A DNA stretch of 64,000 bases from Rutidosis leptorrhynchoides (lineage: Eukaryota; Streptophyta; Magnoliopsida; Asterales; Asteraceae): NCBI RefSeq assembly GCF_046630445.1, contig NC_092337.1, positions 188,734,501 through 188,798,500 on the forward strand, given 5' to 3'. Shown here piece by piece: positions 1 through 10,081 of the stretch (positions within the stretch are counted from its first letter, which is position 1; the number at the start of each line of letters is the position of its first letter). The position numbers and the translations under genes are program-made. The notes beneath the pieces were generated by a model. The model had not been told where the DNA came from. It ran no database searches and saw nothing but the letters and a program-made list of their open reading frames with translations.

Positions 1-231
1 ACCATTACCCAACCCGATTTCTTCTACTCATTTTCTGTATTAATTCACACTACTAGATCCTTTAAACCATAATCCTTATCATATTGGATCACCATCATCC
101 TTATATCAATTGGCCCAACAGGAAAATCAAGCTATATCTCGGCCCAACAATAACTAGCCTACCAAACAGTCCAATAAGCCAAATGGGCTGCTTCACTGGC
201 TATATCGAATAATAAAAAAAATTGTAGCTGC

Positions 232-292
232 CAAGTTTCGAACCCTGGATCTCCTGGTTAAACAACCATACGCAGAAACCATCGTTCTGCAT
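232..292 (-). other. tRNA-like sequence inside A 3' LTR
   Basis: On the minus strand a B-box-like run (gggttcgaaact) sits about 35 bases after a weaker A-box-like run. The same block is in the other LTR at 24101-24153. Looks like a decayed tRNA or SINE head embedded in the LTR; not a functional tRNA, since no full cloverleaf is evident. Confidence 0.45.
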
Positions 293-733
293 ACCCTTTT
301 CTGAACTAATTCGTAATCTAAATCTATTTAACCTCAATGTTCCTGCTACTACTTCTTCTTCTTCAAAACCCATAACTATTCATCATCAAGCTTCCATCAT
401 CATCTATCATCATCAACTATCATCATACTCCATCCTAATCATAATCATAATTATATTCATAATCACAATCATAATCATTTATCTTCACTACCGTACCATC
501 ATCATCATTATCACTTCGTCGACACCCGTTATCATCATCTTCTTCCTAACATCTAGGCTTGTCATCATCATCATCACTCACAAAAATCACGATCAAATTT
601 ATCATCATTAGATAACCCGTCCATTTAACATCAACACTATCTTAATTCATCAGAATCTTTAACAACTTATTTATCCTCAATATCATCATAATACTCATCA
701 TAAAATCACGATACCTAATAATATCATATTCAA

Positions 734-786
734 CTATTTATCGCCTTTGTCGTCATCATTAATCATGTTGAACAGGGATGTGCGAG

Positions 787-850
<64 letters not shown>

Positions 851-903
851 CTCGCACATCCCTGTTCAACATGATTAATGATGACGACAAAGGCGATAAA
901 TAG
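734..903. repeat. Fold-back: 56-bp inverted arms around a (TA)n tract
   Basis: Left arm 734-789 and right arm 848-903 are perfect reverse complements, separated by about 58 bp of TA repeats. The other LTR of element A (near 24610-24672) has only the left-arm sequence, followed by the unique sequence that here follows the right arm, so the right arm and TA tract were added in this copy. A short shared tag triplet at the right junction suggests a fold-back template switch. Confidence 0.9.
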
Positions 904-1419
904 TAAGATAGCAGGTGGGTTTAATGATAATGATGTGGTCGATGGTGGTTGTTGACAGGTGTTTCTTGGCTCTAGTTGGTAAAAATTTTGAGCAGCAGCT
1001 TCAACCCAGAAGTAAACAGCTGCAGGTAACGGTTTTAGTTATAGAGGTGGTCAAGTGGTGGTCTCTCATGGTGGGTCAATACAGAAAAAGAATTCAAGTA
1101 TTTTGGTGAGTTGCGTGAGAAACAGAAACATGTTAAGAGAGGAAGAGAGAGTGAGAGATGAAAAGGGTAACGGTGTAGGATGAGGAAAGTGAGGTGACCC
1201 GTTGGAGGTGATTGCCGATATGATGTGATTACTAGGGTGATCGTGGTTGGTTTTATGGAGGAAGGTAACCGGTGGCGGTTTATGGTAGCAAGGATGGTGG
1301 CCTAAAACAGTTCACGAAGCAAATGTTTCTTGCGATAGTGATCATTCGGTAGTGAAACATATAGAAGGTGTTGAATGTTAAAGTTTGTTGTTTGCAATAT
1401 ATCTATACATATATGATAT

Positions 1420-1424
1420 ATACC
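1420..1424. repeat. Target-site duplication, left copy (atacc)
   Basis: The five bases directly before the TG of the Athila-1 5' LTR equal the five bases directly after the CA of its 3' LTR (17324-17328). The unoccupied site in element A's other LTR reads ttact at 25191-25195 between the same flanks. Confidence 0.9.
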
Positions 1425-1888
1425 TGATAATGCTAAAAACGAACATATATGTCATAGTATTATTCCTCAAGAAAGACAAGCTTTTAGTTGCAATTGTTCT
1501 ATTTACAAGTGATATTCGTTTAAATAATAAAAGGTGAAGACAAAAGACAGATTCGACGAATTGAAGACGCAAACGACCAAAAAGCTCAAAAATACAAAAT
1601 ACAATCAAAGAGGTTCCAATTATTGATAAGAAACGTCTCGAAATTACAAGAGTACAAGATTCAAAACGCAAAGTACAAGATATAAAATAGTACGCAAGTC
1701 CGTTCGAAAATCTGGAACCGGGACCAGAGTCAACTCTCAACGCTCGACGCAATGGACTAAAAATTACAAGTTAACTATGTATATAAATATAATATAATAA
1801 ATAATTAATTATATTAATTATATATATATTATATTTATAAAATAAATCTTCGGCAAACAAAGAGCCAAAGGTGGGTGAGCTGTAAAAA

Positions 1889-1943
1889 CAAACTCCGCGA
1901 CTCGCGGAGTTTGAAGAAGGAAAGAGCCGCAAGTCGCGGAGCC
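1889..1943. promoter_or_regulatory. Paired palindromes in U3, Athila-1 5' LTR
   Basis: 1889-1913 is a 25-base perfect palindrome around a central C, core CCGCGACTCGCGG with CAAACT/AGTTTG flanks. 1924-1943 is a second, imperfect copy (core ccgcaagtcgcgg). The pair ends about 20 bases before the TATA box. The same core recurs in the leader (3899-3945) and before the env gene (11032-11084). Confidence 0.85.
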
Positions 1944-1961
1944 CCAAAAACTGAAACTCCC

Positions 1962-1968
1962 TATAAAA
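1962..1968 (+). promoter_or_regulatory. TATA box, Athila-1 5' LTR
   Basis: tataaaa in the context ccctataaaagc, a good plant TATA box. The equivalent in the 3' LTR is 15873-15879. Transcription would start roughly 30 bases downstream. Confidence 0.75.
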
Positions 1969-3417
1969 GCAAACGAATTCTGATAAAAAAAACCAATATA
2001 TCCATAATTCAATCTCTCTCTATATATGTATACGTAAATATATTTATATTTATATTTTAATTTTAATTTTAATTATAATTCTAATAATAAGGGTATGTTA
2101 GCGAATGTTGTAAGGGTGTAAGTAGAAATTCTGTCCGTGTAACGCTACGCTATTTTTAATCATTGTAAGTTATGTTCAACCTTTTTAATTTAATGTCTCG
2201 TAGCTAAGTTATTATTATGCTTATTTAATCCGAAGTAATCATGATGTTGGGCTAATTACTAAAATTGGGTAATTGGGCTTTGTACCATAATTGGGGTTTG
2301 GATAAAAGAACGACACTTGTGGAAATTAGACTATGGGCTATTAATGGGTTTTATATTAACTAAACAATACCTTGTTAATTTAATATACAAACTTATAATT
2401 CGACGTATTTATATATAACCACATACGCTTGACTGGGTACGGTGGGCGGGATATCTATAAATACCAATAATTATTCATTTTACCGGACACGGAACTAGAT
2501 TAATAGTTAATAGACTTGTTGAAACAGGGGTGAATTACATTCAAGGGTAATTGGTGTAATTGTTAACAAAGTAGTAAAACCTTGGTTTACACGCAGTCGA
2601 TAACCTAGTGTATTCATTAAACAAAGTATTAAAACCTTGTTACAATTCGAATCCCCAATTAGTTGGAATATTTGACTTCGGAAATAAGAATAATTTGACG
2701 AAGGCTTTCGCTCTTTGTATTTATGACTGATGGACTATTATGGAAAAATCCGTATGGACATATTAAATAATCCAGGACAAAGGAAAATTAACCCATGGGC
2801 ATAAAACTAAAATCAACACGTCAAACATCATGATTACGGAAGTTTAAATAAGCATAATTCTTTTATTTCATATTTAATTTCCTTTATTTTATATTTAATT
2901 GCACTTCTAATTATCGCATTTTTATTGTTATTATATTTAATTGCACTTTTAATTATCGTACTTTTTAATTATCGCAAGTTTATTTTATCGCACTTTTATT
3001 ATTCGCAATTTCATTATCGTTATTTACTTTACGCTTTAAATTAAGTCTTTTATTTATATTTTACATTTGGTTTTAACTGCGACTAAAGTTTTAAAATCGA
3101 CAAACCGGTCATTAAACGGTAAAAACCCCCCTTTATAATAATAATATTACTTATATATATATTTGTATTTTTATAAAATAAAACTAATATAGCGTTAAGC
3201 TTTGTTTAAAAGATTCCCTGTGGACCGAACCGGACTTACTAAAAACTACACTACTGTATGATTAGGTACACTGCCTATAAGTGTTGTAGCAAGGTTTAAG
3301 TATATCCATTCAATAAATAAATAAATATCTTGTGTAAAATTGTATCGTATTTAATAGTATTTCCTGCTAAAATTTAATAGTATTTTATACCCTTTAGCTT
3401 TAACTATCAAGTATTTT

Positions 3418-3435
3418 TGGCGCCGCTGCCGGGGA
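3418..3435 (+). other. Primer binding site, tRNA-Asp
   Basis: tggcgccgctgccgggga begins 8 bases after the 5' LTR. It complements the 3' end of plant tRNA-Asp(GTC) with one mismatch, as expected for Athila elements. Confidence 0.88.
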
Positions 3436-3898
3436 CTCTTAAACGCCGAAAGCGCAACGCTAAATATTTAAAAAAAAAGGATTTTCATTTTTAGTTTACT
3501 TTTATAAAAAAATACGTTTTTGTAAAAATACGTTTTAGATATTCGAAAACATAGAAAAGAAAAACAAAAATATAAATATTTTTAAGAGTTTGTTAAATAT
3601 TTAAGTTTTATAAAGTTTCTTTATTTTTATTTTATAAAAACATAAGTTTTATTTAAATATTTTGTTTTTATTTAAAACATAAAATCAAAAACCGAAAAAA
3701 AAAAACATTTATAAATCTAGTTTTAAGCGTTTTATTTATAAAATTATAAAATATTTCTATTTTTATTTTAGGTTTTTAAATATAAGTTTTATTAAATTTA
3801 AATAAATATATTTTATTTAAAATAGAAAAAAAAATAAATAAAATATAAATAAAACTGACCTGTTGAATTTTGACCTGCATCTCGTCTGAGCCTGAACC

Positions 3899-3945
3899 CT
3901 CCGCGACTCGCGGAGTTATTGAACCGGACCAACCGCGACTCGCGG
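3899..3945. promoter_or_regulatory. Paired palindromes in the leader, Athila-1
   Basis: 3899-3915 is a 17-base perfect palindrome (CTCCGCG, A C T, CGCGGAG) and 3933-3945 repeats the 13-base core CCGCGACTCGCGG. The core is identical to that in this element's LTR and pre-env region, but unlike the CATGCGATCGCATG core at the same place in Athila-2. Confidence 0.85.
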
Positions 3946-4738
3946 AGCCGTCTGACACGGGCCACACAGAACCCTAATTTCGCATTAATTACGGATTTTA
4001 TTATTATTTATTTATTATTATTAACCCTAATTACTTAATTATTATTATAATTAGTTTAAGTTTTTAAATTAAATTGTATTTTAAATTTTAATTAGTTTTA
4101 TTATATATAAAAATTAATAGTTTTATAAAATAAATAATATTAAAATAATATTTTTATAAAAATTGTACTTTTTACAACTTTTTGTATATTTTTATATTTT
4201 GCCCTTTTTAATTGTTTTAGCGTAATATTTGTATTTTTCGCTAGTTTTTAGTTTTAATACATAGTTTTTGCCATAGTTATTTTTTTACTTCTAGATTTTT
4301 AGGCTTTGCCGTAAAATCTCTTAAGTGCCTTTTCTTTAGACTAAGATTTAGGTGCTTTAGAATTTTGCGACGCCTTTTTAAGTTTTAGTTTCTTTTTAAG
4401 TTATTGCCATTTGGAATATAGTTTTTCTTGTAAGCTTTAATATTTTTAGACACCTTTTACCTATGTATCAATTATCATTCCAATTAGTAATCTCAATTTG
4501 CGATTATAATTTTAAGTTAGTGATAGTAATAAGGCTGGGTTAGTCTAGTGTTTTTAAGTTCTATAAGTCATTTCTTTTTATTTCTTATTTTCCTACGCCT
4601 TTTATTTTTCAACCCTTTTCTTTTTCTTTTTCGACGCGCTCTTTTTCTTTCTTATTTCTCGCTATTCTAGTTTTTAGGACATAGATTTTTATTCTACTTC
4701 TTATCTAAATTTCTTAAAATTACGAAAATTTATTTTAA

Positions 4739-4948
4739 GTGGTTAAATTGATAGACATCAAAATTTTCTGGTTTGTAGTAATAGTTGGATTTGTACGTGG
4801 ACCGGGTTATTGGAGCCAAACAGTCCTCAATTATATTGAGACCAAACGAATCATGCCCCTCTGCTGCATCTTTTGGCTATTCGAAACGTGGGCAAAATCA
4901 GAAAAGTCTATTGATTGGATAACTTATATAATTTTTCTTTCCTTTTAA
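4739..4948 (+). CDS. Conserved 69-codon ORF just upstream of gag
   Basis: A short ORF ending 22 bases before the gag ATG, containing a hydrophobic run near the start (FWFVVIVGFV) and the phrase RGPGYWSQT. The equivalent ORF in Athila-2 (37888-38169) differs by only a few residues over the shared part but reads past the stop and overlaps gag. It could be an upstream ORF that tunes gag translation, or the remains of an earlier N-terminal extension of gag. No function known to me; possibly not translated. Confidence 0.35.
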   Translation: MVKLIDIKIFWFVVIVGFVRGPGYWSQTVLNYIETKRIMPLCCIFWLFETWAKSEKSIDWITYIIFLSF

Positions 4949-4970
4949 AAACTAATAGGATATTCAGTGA

Positions 4971-7784
4971 ATGCACCGAGCAAGACGTTCACCACCTTTT
5001 GTACGTTCACCACCTGTAACTAGATCAAGACATTTAGCAAATATTACCGCCATTGATTTTTCTTTAGAATCGTCATCCAGTCGACCAAGTACTCCAGTTC
5101 AAATTTCCGATAATCCATTTTTTGAACCCGACCTCACAATTGAGAATCCGGAGAATATTCAGGGACGATTCATAGATCCTGAACCATTAAATTTTCCTCC
5201 GGAACCACCAATCATTCAAACAGAGATTGTTGAGGAACGAACCATTAAATCAGAATCCTCTAGTGATTCCGATTCAACAAATTCAATTATGGAAAATCCG
5301 GAACCTTTAAGTATGGAAGACCGAATGAGAGCAAAACGCACTGGCCAAGGTCACGCAATTACTCATCCTGACATTAATGTGCCAAATTATGAAATCAAAG
5401 GACAAATTCTACACATGGTGATTAATCAATGCCAATTTAGTGGTGCGCCAAAGGAAGATCCAAATGAACATCTTCGTACCTTTAATAGGATCTGCATACT
5501 ATTTAAAATAAGAGAAGTGGAGGATGAACAGATATATCTCATGTTATTTCCCTGGACTTTAAAGGGAGAAGCCAAAGATTGGTTGGAATCGTTACCTGAA
5601 GGGGCGATTGATACATGGGACGTTTTAGTTGAAAAATTTCTTAAACAATTCTTTCCTGCATCTAAAGCCGTAAGACTTCAAGGAGAAATTGTTACGTTTA
5701 CACAAAAACCGAATGAAACTCTATATGAGGCGTGGACAAGATTTGGAAAGTTATTAAGAGGGTGTCCGCAACATGGTTTAGACACCTGTCAAATAGTACA
5801 AATATTCTACCAAGGATGCGACATCACTACAAGGAAAGACATAGATATAGCAGCTGGTGGTTCCATTATGAAGAAAACCGAAACTGATGCTTACAAAATT
5901 ATTGATAACACTGCTTCCCACTCATATGAGTGGCACCAAGAAAAAGATATCGTTAGATCATCTAAAGCAGCTAGAGCCGATTCTAGCCATGACTTAGATT
6001 CCATTTCCGCAAAGATAGATGCTGTCGAGAGACGAATGGAAAAGATGACCAAGGATATTCACTCAATACGAATTAGTTGTGAGCAGTGTGGAGGACCACA
6101 TTTGACAAAAGATTGTCTCAGTATTGAATTAACAATGGAACAAAGAGAGAATATTTCATACATAAACCAAAGGCCTGGAAATAATTATCAGAATAATTAT
6201 CAACCGCCAAGACCTATTTACAATCAAAACCAGAATTATAATAGAAATATTCCATACAACAACCAACAAGGTCCTAGCAATCAACAAGTATCTAACAATA
6301 CTTACAACCAGAAAAGACCTAATTTTCAAAACAAACCACCACAAACCGATGATAAAAAGCCGAATTTAGAAGATATGATGACGAAGCTAGTTGAAACTCA
6401 AACGCAGTTTTTCACATCTCAAAAACAAACGAATGAACAAAATGCTCAAGCATTTAGAAATCAACAAGCTTCTATTCAAAATTTGGAACAAAAAGTAAGT
6501 AACCTAGCAAGGTTAATAGGTAAAAGAAAACCGGGAAGTTTACCTAGTGATACAAATGCTAACCCCCGGAATGAAACAACTAAAGCCATTACCATAAGAA
6601 GTGGTACAACACTTAAACCACCTGAAATACCTGTAACTTCTGATGAAGCTATTCCTACTCCACAAGAACCACAACCTGATCAAGATAAGGAAAAAGAACC
6701 GGTAGTTGAAAAGGTTAATGAAGATAACACAGCTAAGGATAAACCTTATGTTAAACCATACCAACCACCACTTCCTTACCCGAGTAAAATGAAAAAAGAA
6801 ATACTTGAAGCCGAGCAATCCAAATTCTTGGATATGTTTAAACAGATAAATGTAAATCTTCCTTTCATTGATGTGATTTCAGGAATGCCTAGATATGCTA
6901 AATTCTTGAAAGATCTAATCTCAAATAGAAAGAAAATGGAAGAAATCTCGGCTGTTACTATGAATGCTAATTGTTCAGCAGTGCTGTTGAATAAGATACC
7001 AGAAAAACTATCTGATCCAGGAAGTTTCACAATTCCATGTTTTCTGGGTAGTCTTAGTTCAATAGAAGCATTGGCAGACTTAGGTGCTAGTATAAATCTA
7101 ATGCCGTTTTCACTATACACTAAACTAGACCTTGGAGAATTGAAACCAACAAGAATAAGCATACAACTAGCCGATAGATCAATAAAATATCCTAGAGGGA
7201 TAATGGAGAATATGCTAGTTAAAGTTGGTACTTTAGTATTTCCAGTAGATTTTGTTGTTCTGGACATGGAAGAAGATTCTCAAGTTCCTCTCATATTAGG
7301 AAGACCATTCTTAAACACGGCTAAAGCAATGATAGACGTGTTCGGTAAGAAACTGACCCTAAGTATAGAGGACGAGAGTGTTACCTTTTCAGTTGATAGA
7401 GCAATGCAACAACCACAATCTGCAGATGATACATGTTATTATATTCAAACTATAGATGCACATGCAGAATTGTTAGAAGAATTTTCAGAATTACAAGGAA
7501 CAGGAGAATGTTCTTTAGGAGAAGGTAATGAACCAATTGATGAAGCTGAAATGTTAGCTACACTTATAGCTAATGGATATGAACCAACAACAGAAGAAAT
7601 TCAAATTCTAAAAGAAGAAGACAGATATCGATATAAATCATCGATAGAAGAACCTCCGAAATTAGAGTTAAAGTCACTTCTAAACCATTTGGAATACGCT
7701 TATTTACATGGTGAATCTGAATTACCTGTAATAATATCGTCTTCTCTTACTGAAAATGAGAAATCCAACTCATTTCTGTGTTGA
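4971..7784 (+). CDS. gag-pro: Athila-1 Gag-protease polyprotein (937 residues)
   Basis: Capsid-type gag domain at about residues 150-270, with the run FFPASKAVRLQGEI near residue 227 and LYEAWTRF shortly after. A zinc knuckle CEQCGGPHLTKDC lies near residues 370-382, then an Asn/Gln-rich linker (about 395-450), then an aspartic protease near 700 with the Athila-type active site ADLGASIN and a downstream ILGRPFL motif. It packages element RNA and processes the polyprotein. Start chosen at the ATG that opens MHRARRSPPF, also present in Athila-2. The ORF runs past protease towards RT and ends at 7784 because of a 1-base deletion near 7750 relative to Athila-2. Gag and protease themselves are unbroken. 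Confidence 0.9.
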   Translation: MHRARRSPPFVRSPPVTRSRHLANITAIDFSLESSSSRPSTPVQISDNPFFEPDLTIENPENIQGRFIDPEPLNFPPEPPIIQTEIVEERTIKSESSSDSDSTNSIMENPEPLSMEDRMRAKRTGQGHAITHPDINVPNYEIKGQILHMVINQCQFSGAPKEDPNEHLRTFNRICILFKIREVEDEQIYLMLFPWTLKGEAKDWLESLPEGAIDTWDVLVEKFLKQFFPASKAVRLQGEIVTFTQKPNETLYEAWTRFGKLLRGCPQHGLDTCQIVQIFYQGCDITTRKDIDIAAGGSIMKKTETDAYKIIDNTASHSYEWHQEKDIVRSSKAARADSSHDLDSISAKIDAVERRMEKMTKDIHSIRISCEQCGGPHLTKDCLSIELTMEQRENISYINQRPGNNYQNNYQPPRPIYNQNQNYNRNIPYNNQQGPSNQQVSNNTYNQKRPNFQNKPPQTDDKKPNLEDMMTKLVETQTQFFTSQKQTNEQNAQAFRNQQASIQNLEQKVSNLARLIGKRKPGSLPSDTNANPRNETTKAITIRSGTTLKPPEIPVTSDEAIPTPQEPQPDQDKEKEPVVEKVNEDNTAKDKPYVKPYQPPLPYPSKMKKEILEAEQSKFLDMFKQINVNLPFIDVISGMPRYAKFLKDLISNRKKMEEISAVTMNANCSAVLLNKIPEKLSDPGSFTIPCFLGSLSSIEALADLGASINLMPFSLYTKLDLGELKPTRISIQLADRSIKYPRGIMENMLVKVGTLVFPVDFVVLDMEEDSQVPLILGRPFLNTAKAMIDVFGKKLTLSIEDESVTFSVDRAMQQPQSADDTCYYIQTIDAHAELLEEFSELQGTGECSLGEGNEPIDEAEMLATLIANGYEPTTEEIQILKEEDRYRYKSSIEEPPKLELKSLLNHLEYAYLHGESELPVIISSSLTENEKSNSFLC

Positions 7785-9500
7785 AAGCTCATAAACCAGC
7801 CATTGCATGGAAGATTCATGATATTAAAGGAATAAGTCCTTCGTATTGCACACATAAAATCCTTATGGAAGAAGGTCATAAAACGTATATGCAACGCCAA
7901 CGAAGACTAAATCCTAATATGCAAGATGTAGTTAAAAAGAAATTATTAAACTGCTAGATGCAGGTTTGATATATCCAATTTCTCATAGTCCATGGGTAAG
8001 CCCAGTTCAATGCGTGCCTAAAAAGGGTGGCATGACTGTCATTACAAATGAGAAAAATGAGCTTATTCCTACTAGGACTGTAACAGGATGGCGTGTGTGT
8101 ATTGATTATAGAAAATTAAATGACGCCACCAGAAAAGATCACTTTCCCTTACCTTTCATTGATCAAATGTTGGAAAGATTAGCCGGAAATAGTTACTATT
8201 GTTTTCTAGATGGATTTTCCGGATATTTTCAAATTCCAATAGCACCCAAAGATCAAGAAAAAACCACATTCACGTGCCCTTATGGTACTTTTGCTTACAA
8301 ACGCATGCCATTTAGACTTTGCAACGCCCCTGCAACCTTTCAAAGGTGTATGATGGCGATTTTTCATGACATGATAGAAGAATGCATGGAAGTTTTCATA
8401 GATGACTTTTCAATCTTCGGTGATACATTTGAATCATGTCTAGTTAATCTGGAACGAATGCTTATTAGATGCGAACAATCAAATCTAGTACTTAATTGGG
8501 AGAAATGCCATTTTATGGTTAAAGAAGGCATCGTTCTTGGTCATAAAATTTCAAAGGAGGAATTGAAGTGGATAGAGCTAAAGTAGATGTAATTGCTAAA
8601 CTTCCACATCCCACCAATGTTAGAGGAGTTAGGAGTTTTCTAGGGCATGCCGGTTTTTACCGACGTTTCATAAAAGATTTTTCTAAAATTGCCACTCCTA
8701 TGAATAAACTCCTAGAAAAGGATGCTCCATTCATCTTTTCAGATGAATGTATCAAATCTTTTAATATTCTTAAAGAGAAACTCACTAATGCGCCGATCAT
8801 GATAACACCAAATTAGAATCTACCATTTGAACTAATGTGCAATGCAAGTGATTTTGCAATGAGAGCCGTTTTAGGACAAAGGATTGAAAAACGATTTCAA
8901 CCTATATATTATGCTAGTAAGACGTTACAAGGAGCACAAACAAATTACACAACTACTGAAAAAGAACTCCTTGCTATTGTCTTTGCTTTTGACAAATTTC
9001 GTTCATATCTCGTTCTAGCAAAAACGGTGGTCTATACCGACCATTCTGCTCTTAGATACCTATTTTCGAAACAAGATGCTAAACCAAGATTAATCCATTG
9101 GATCTTACTCTTACAAGAGTTCGATATTGAAATCCGAGATAAAAGAGGAGCAAAAAATCTCGCCGCTGATCATCTTTCTCGTCTTGAAAATCCCGAATTA
9201 GAAGTTCTAAATGAATCGGCCATACAAGACAATTTTCCTGATGAATATCTATTGAAGATAGATTATAATGAAATTCCATGGTTTGCATACTATGCAAATT
9301 ACTTAGTTTATGGATTCCTTGAGAAAGGATTGTCGTACCAAAAATGAAAGAAATTCTTTAGTGATATAAAACACTATTTTTGGGAAGATCCACATCTGTT
9401 TAAAAGTTGTCCCGATGGAATAATACGTCGATGTGTATTCGGAGATGAAGCTAGTAAAATTTTAAACCATTGTCACACAGGACCAACAGGAGGGCATTAT
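7785..9500 (+). pseudogene. pol: Athila-1 pol remnant: RT and RNase H, integrase deleted
   Basis: Pieces in different frames encode the RT (7966-8586, with [26 protein letters not shown] and the catalytic FIDDFSIFG), the RT connection (8568-8816) and RNase H (8835-9347, with [10 protein letters not shown]). Breaks seen against Athila-2: 1-base deletions near 7750, 7932 and 8558, a Trp-to-stop TAG at 8814 and an Arg-to-stop TGA at 9345. At about 9500, just inside the integrase zinc-binding part, the sequence jumps to the non-coding stretch that in Athila-2 follows pol, losing about 1.1 kb and the whole catalytic integrase. Confidence 0.92.
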
Positions 9501-9642
9501 AGGGGGTTTATGTATTTCTGTTACAGTTAGATTTTCTGTTTTCGTGTAGTTCTCGAAAATGGAACTCGAATGGTCTTTCCCTAGCAGACCCTAAAGAACT
9601 AGTCTTCTCCCCCCATTCTGAATTTTTATTTTTTTTTAGGAA
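9501..9642 (+). other. Post-pol spacer ending in a splice-acceptor-like tract
   Basis: Begins at the deletion junction and matches Athila-2 43755-43884. It ends in a T-rich run and AG (9638-9639) three bases before the ATG of the zinc-knuckle ORF, as a plant 3' splice site would. Confidence 0.5.
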
Positions 9643-10059
9643 ATGAAGACTGCCTGTGAACTAAACCATGGTCTAATGTTACACGCTTTGATCACTAAAC
9701 GTAATAATGACACACTTCCGAGTGAAATAGTATCAGTAATCAGAGAAAGATTGGACGGAGTAAGAAAAGAATCCAGATGCGAAGATAATAAGTCACAATT
9801 TGGTAAAGGAAAATCAAAATCCGCAGCGAAAAGAAGAGCACGACACCTAGAAAGATGTCACAAATGTGGAAAATGGTCACATGGAGGTAAATGTTCAAAT
9901 AATCAAACCTATTCAAACACCGAATTTGTTACTTTATGCAGAGACGGACCGTTCATATGTTTAGAAGAAAAAACACTGAATGCTCGAGGTTACGCCTATG
10001 TAGCTATGGAAAACCAATTAAACCGACTATCTTATGAATGGGATAGATCGTATAACTAA
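9643..10059 (+). CDS. 138-residue zinc-knuckle ORF between pol and env, Athila-1
   Basis: Small, basic, unbroken ORF. The N-terminus (about 1-45) is neutral, followed by a strongly basic segment around 50-70 (GKGKSKSAAKRRARHLER) that runs directly into CHKCGKWSHGGKC, a CCHC-like knuckle with spacing 2-4-3 rather than 2-4-4. The C-terminal third has no motif I know. The Athila-2 copy (43885-44301) is the same length with only about four changes. A T-rich tract plus AG precedes the ATG, and a perfect CAG/GTAAGT donor follows the stop, so it looks like an internal exon of a spliced transcript. It may bind nucleic acid. I do not recognise a named family. Confidence 0.65.
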   Translation: MKTACELNHGLMLHALITKRNNDTLPSEIVSVIRERLDGVRKESRCEDNKSQFGKGKSKSAAKRRARHLERCHKCGKWSHGGKCSNNQTYSNTEFVTLCRDGPFICLEEKTLNARGYAYVAMENQLNRLSYEWDRSYN

Positions 10060-10070
10060 GAATACTATCT

Positions 10071-10081
10071 CACAGGTAAGT
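10071..10081 (+). promoter_or_regulatory. Consensus 5' splice donor after the zinc-knuckle ORF
   Basis: cacag then gtaagt, junction after 10075. Identical in Athila-2 (junction after 44317). With the acceptor-like tract at 9620-9639 it would bound an exon of about 436 bases. Confidence 0.6.

Larger units (their letters stand above)
1..1424 (-). repeat. Element A 3' LTR, distal part (left of the Athila-1 insertion)
   Basis: Matches the A 5' LTR at about 23880-25195 almost base for base, apart from small changes and one large difference: a fold-back insertion around 734-903. It contains runs of CAT/ATC triplets (360-720) and a tRNA-like block. There is no credible gene; the short plus-strand ORF at 915-1109 is also present in the other LTR copy (24686-24880) and looks incidental. 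Confidence 0.88.
1425..3409 (+). repeat. Athila-1 5' LTR
   Basis: Starts TGATAATG and ends TATCA. Holds paired palindromes (1889-1943) directly upstream of a TATA box (1962), then T-rich (TAATTT)-like runs. The 3' half has many short TTTAATTGCAC-type repeats around 2860-3000. The minus strand has an uninterrupted ORF of about 112 codons (down from 1752) that is kept in all five Athila LTRs here. Confidence 0.95.
3436..4970 (+). other. Athila-1 leader between primer site and gag
   Basis: About 1.5 kb of very AT-rich sequence with no long ORF except a 69-codon one at its end. The one GC-rich island is the palindrome pair 3899-3945. The bulk (4200-4970) is closely matched by the Athila-2 leader. 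Confidence 0.8.

Noticed and set aside
915..1109. 64-codon ORF repeated at 24686-24880
   Set aside because: Lies in both LTRs of element A but antisense to the element, and differs at many residues; likely chance.
6776..7267. 163-codon antisense ORF in gag-protease, also at 39930-40421
   Set aside because: Open in both copies but lies opposite a conserved protein-coding stretch, which commonly leaves such shadows.
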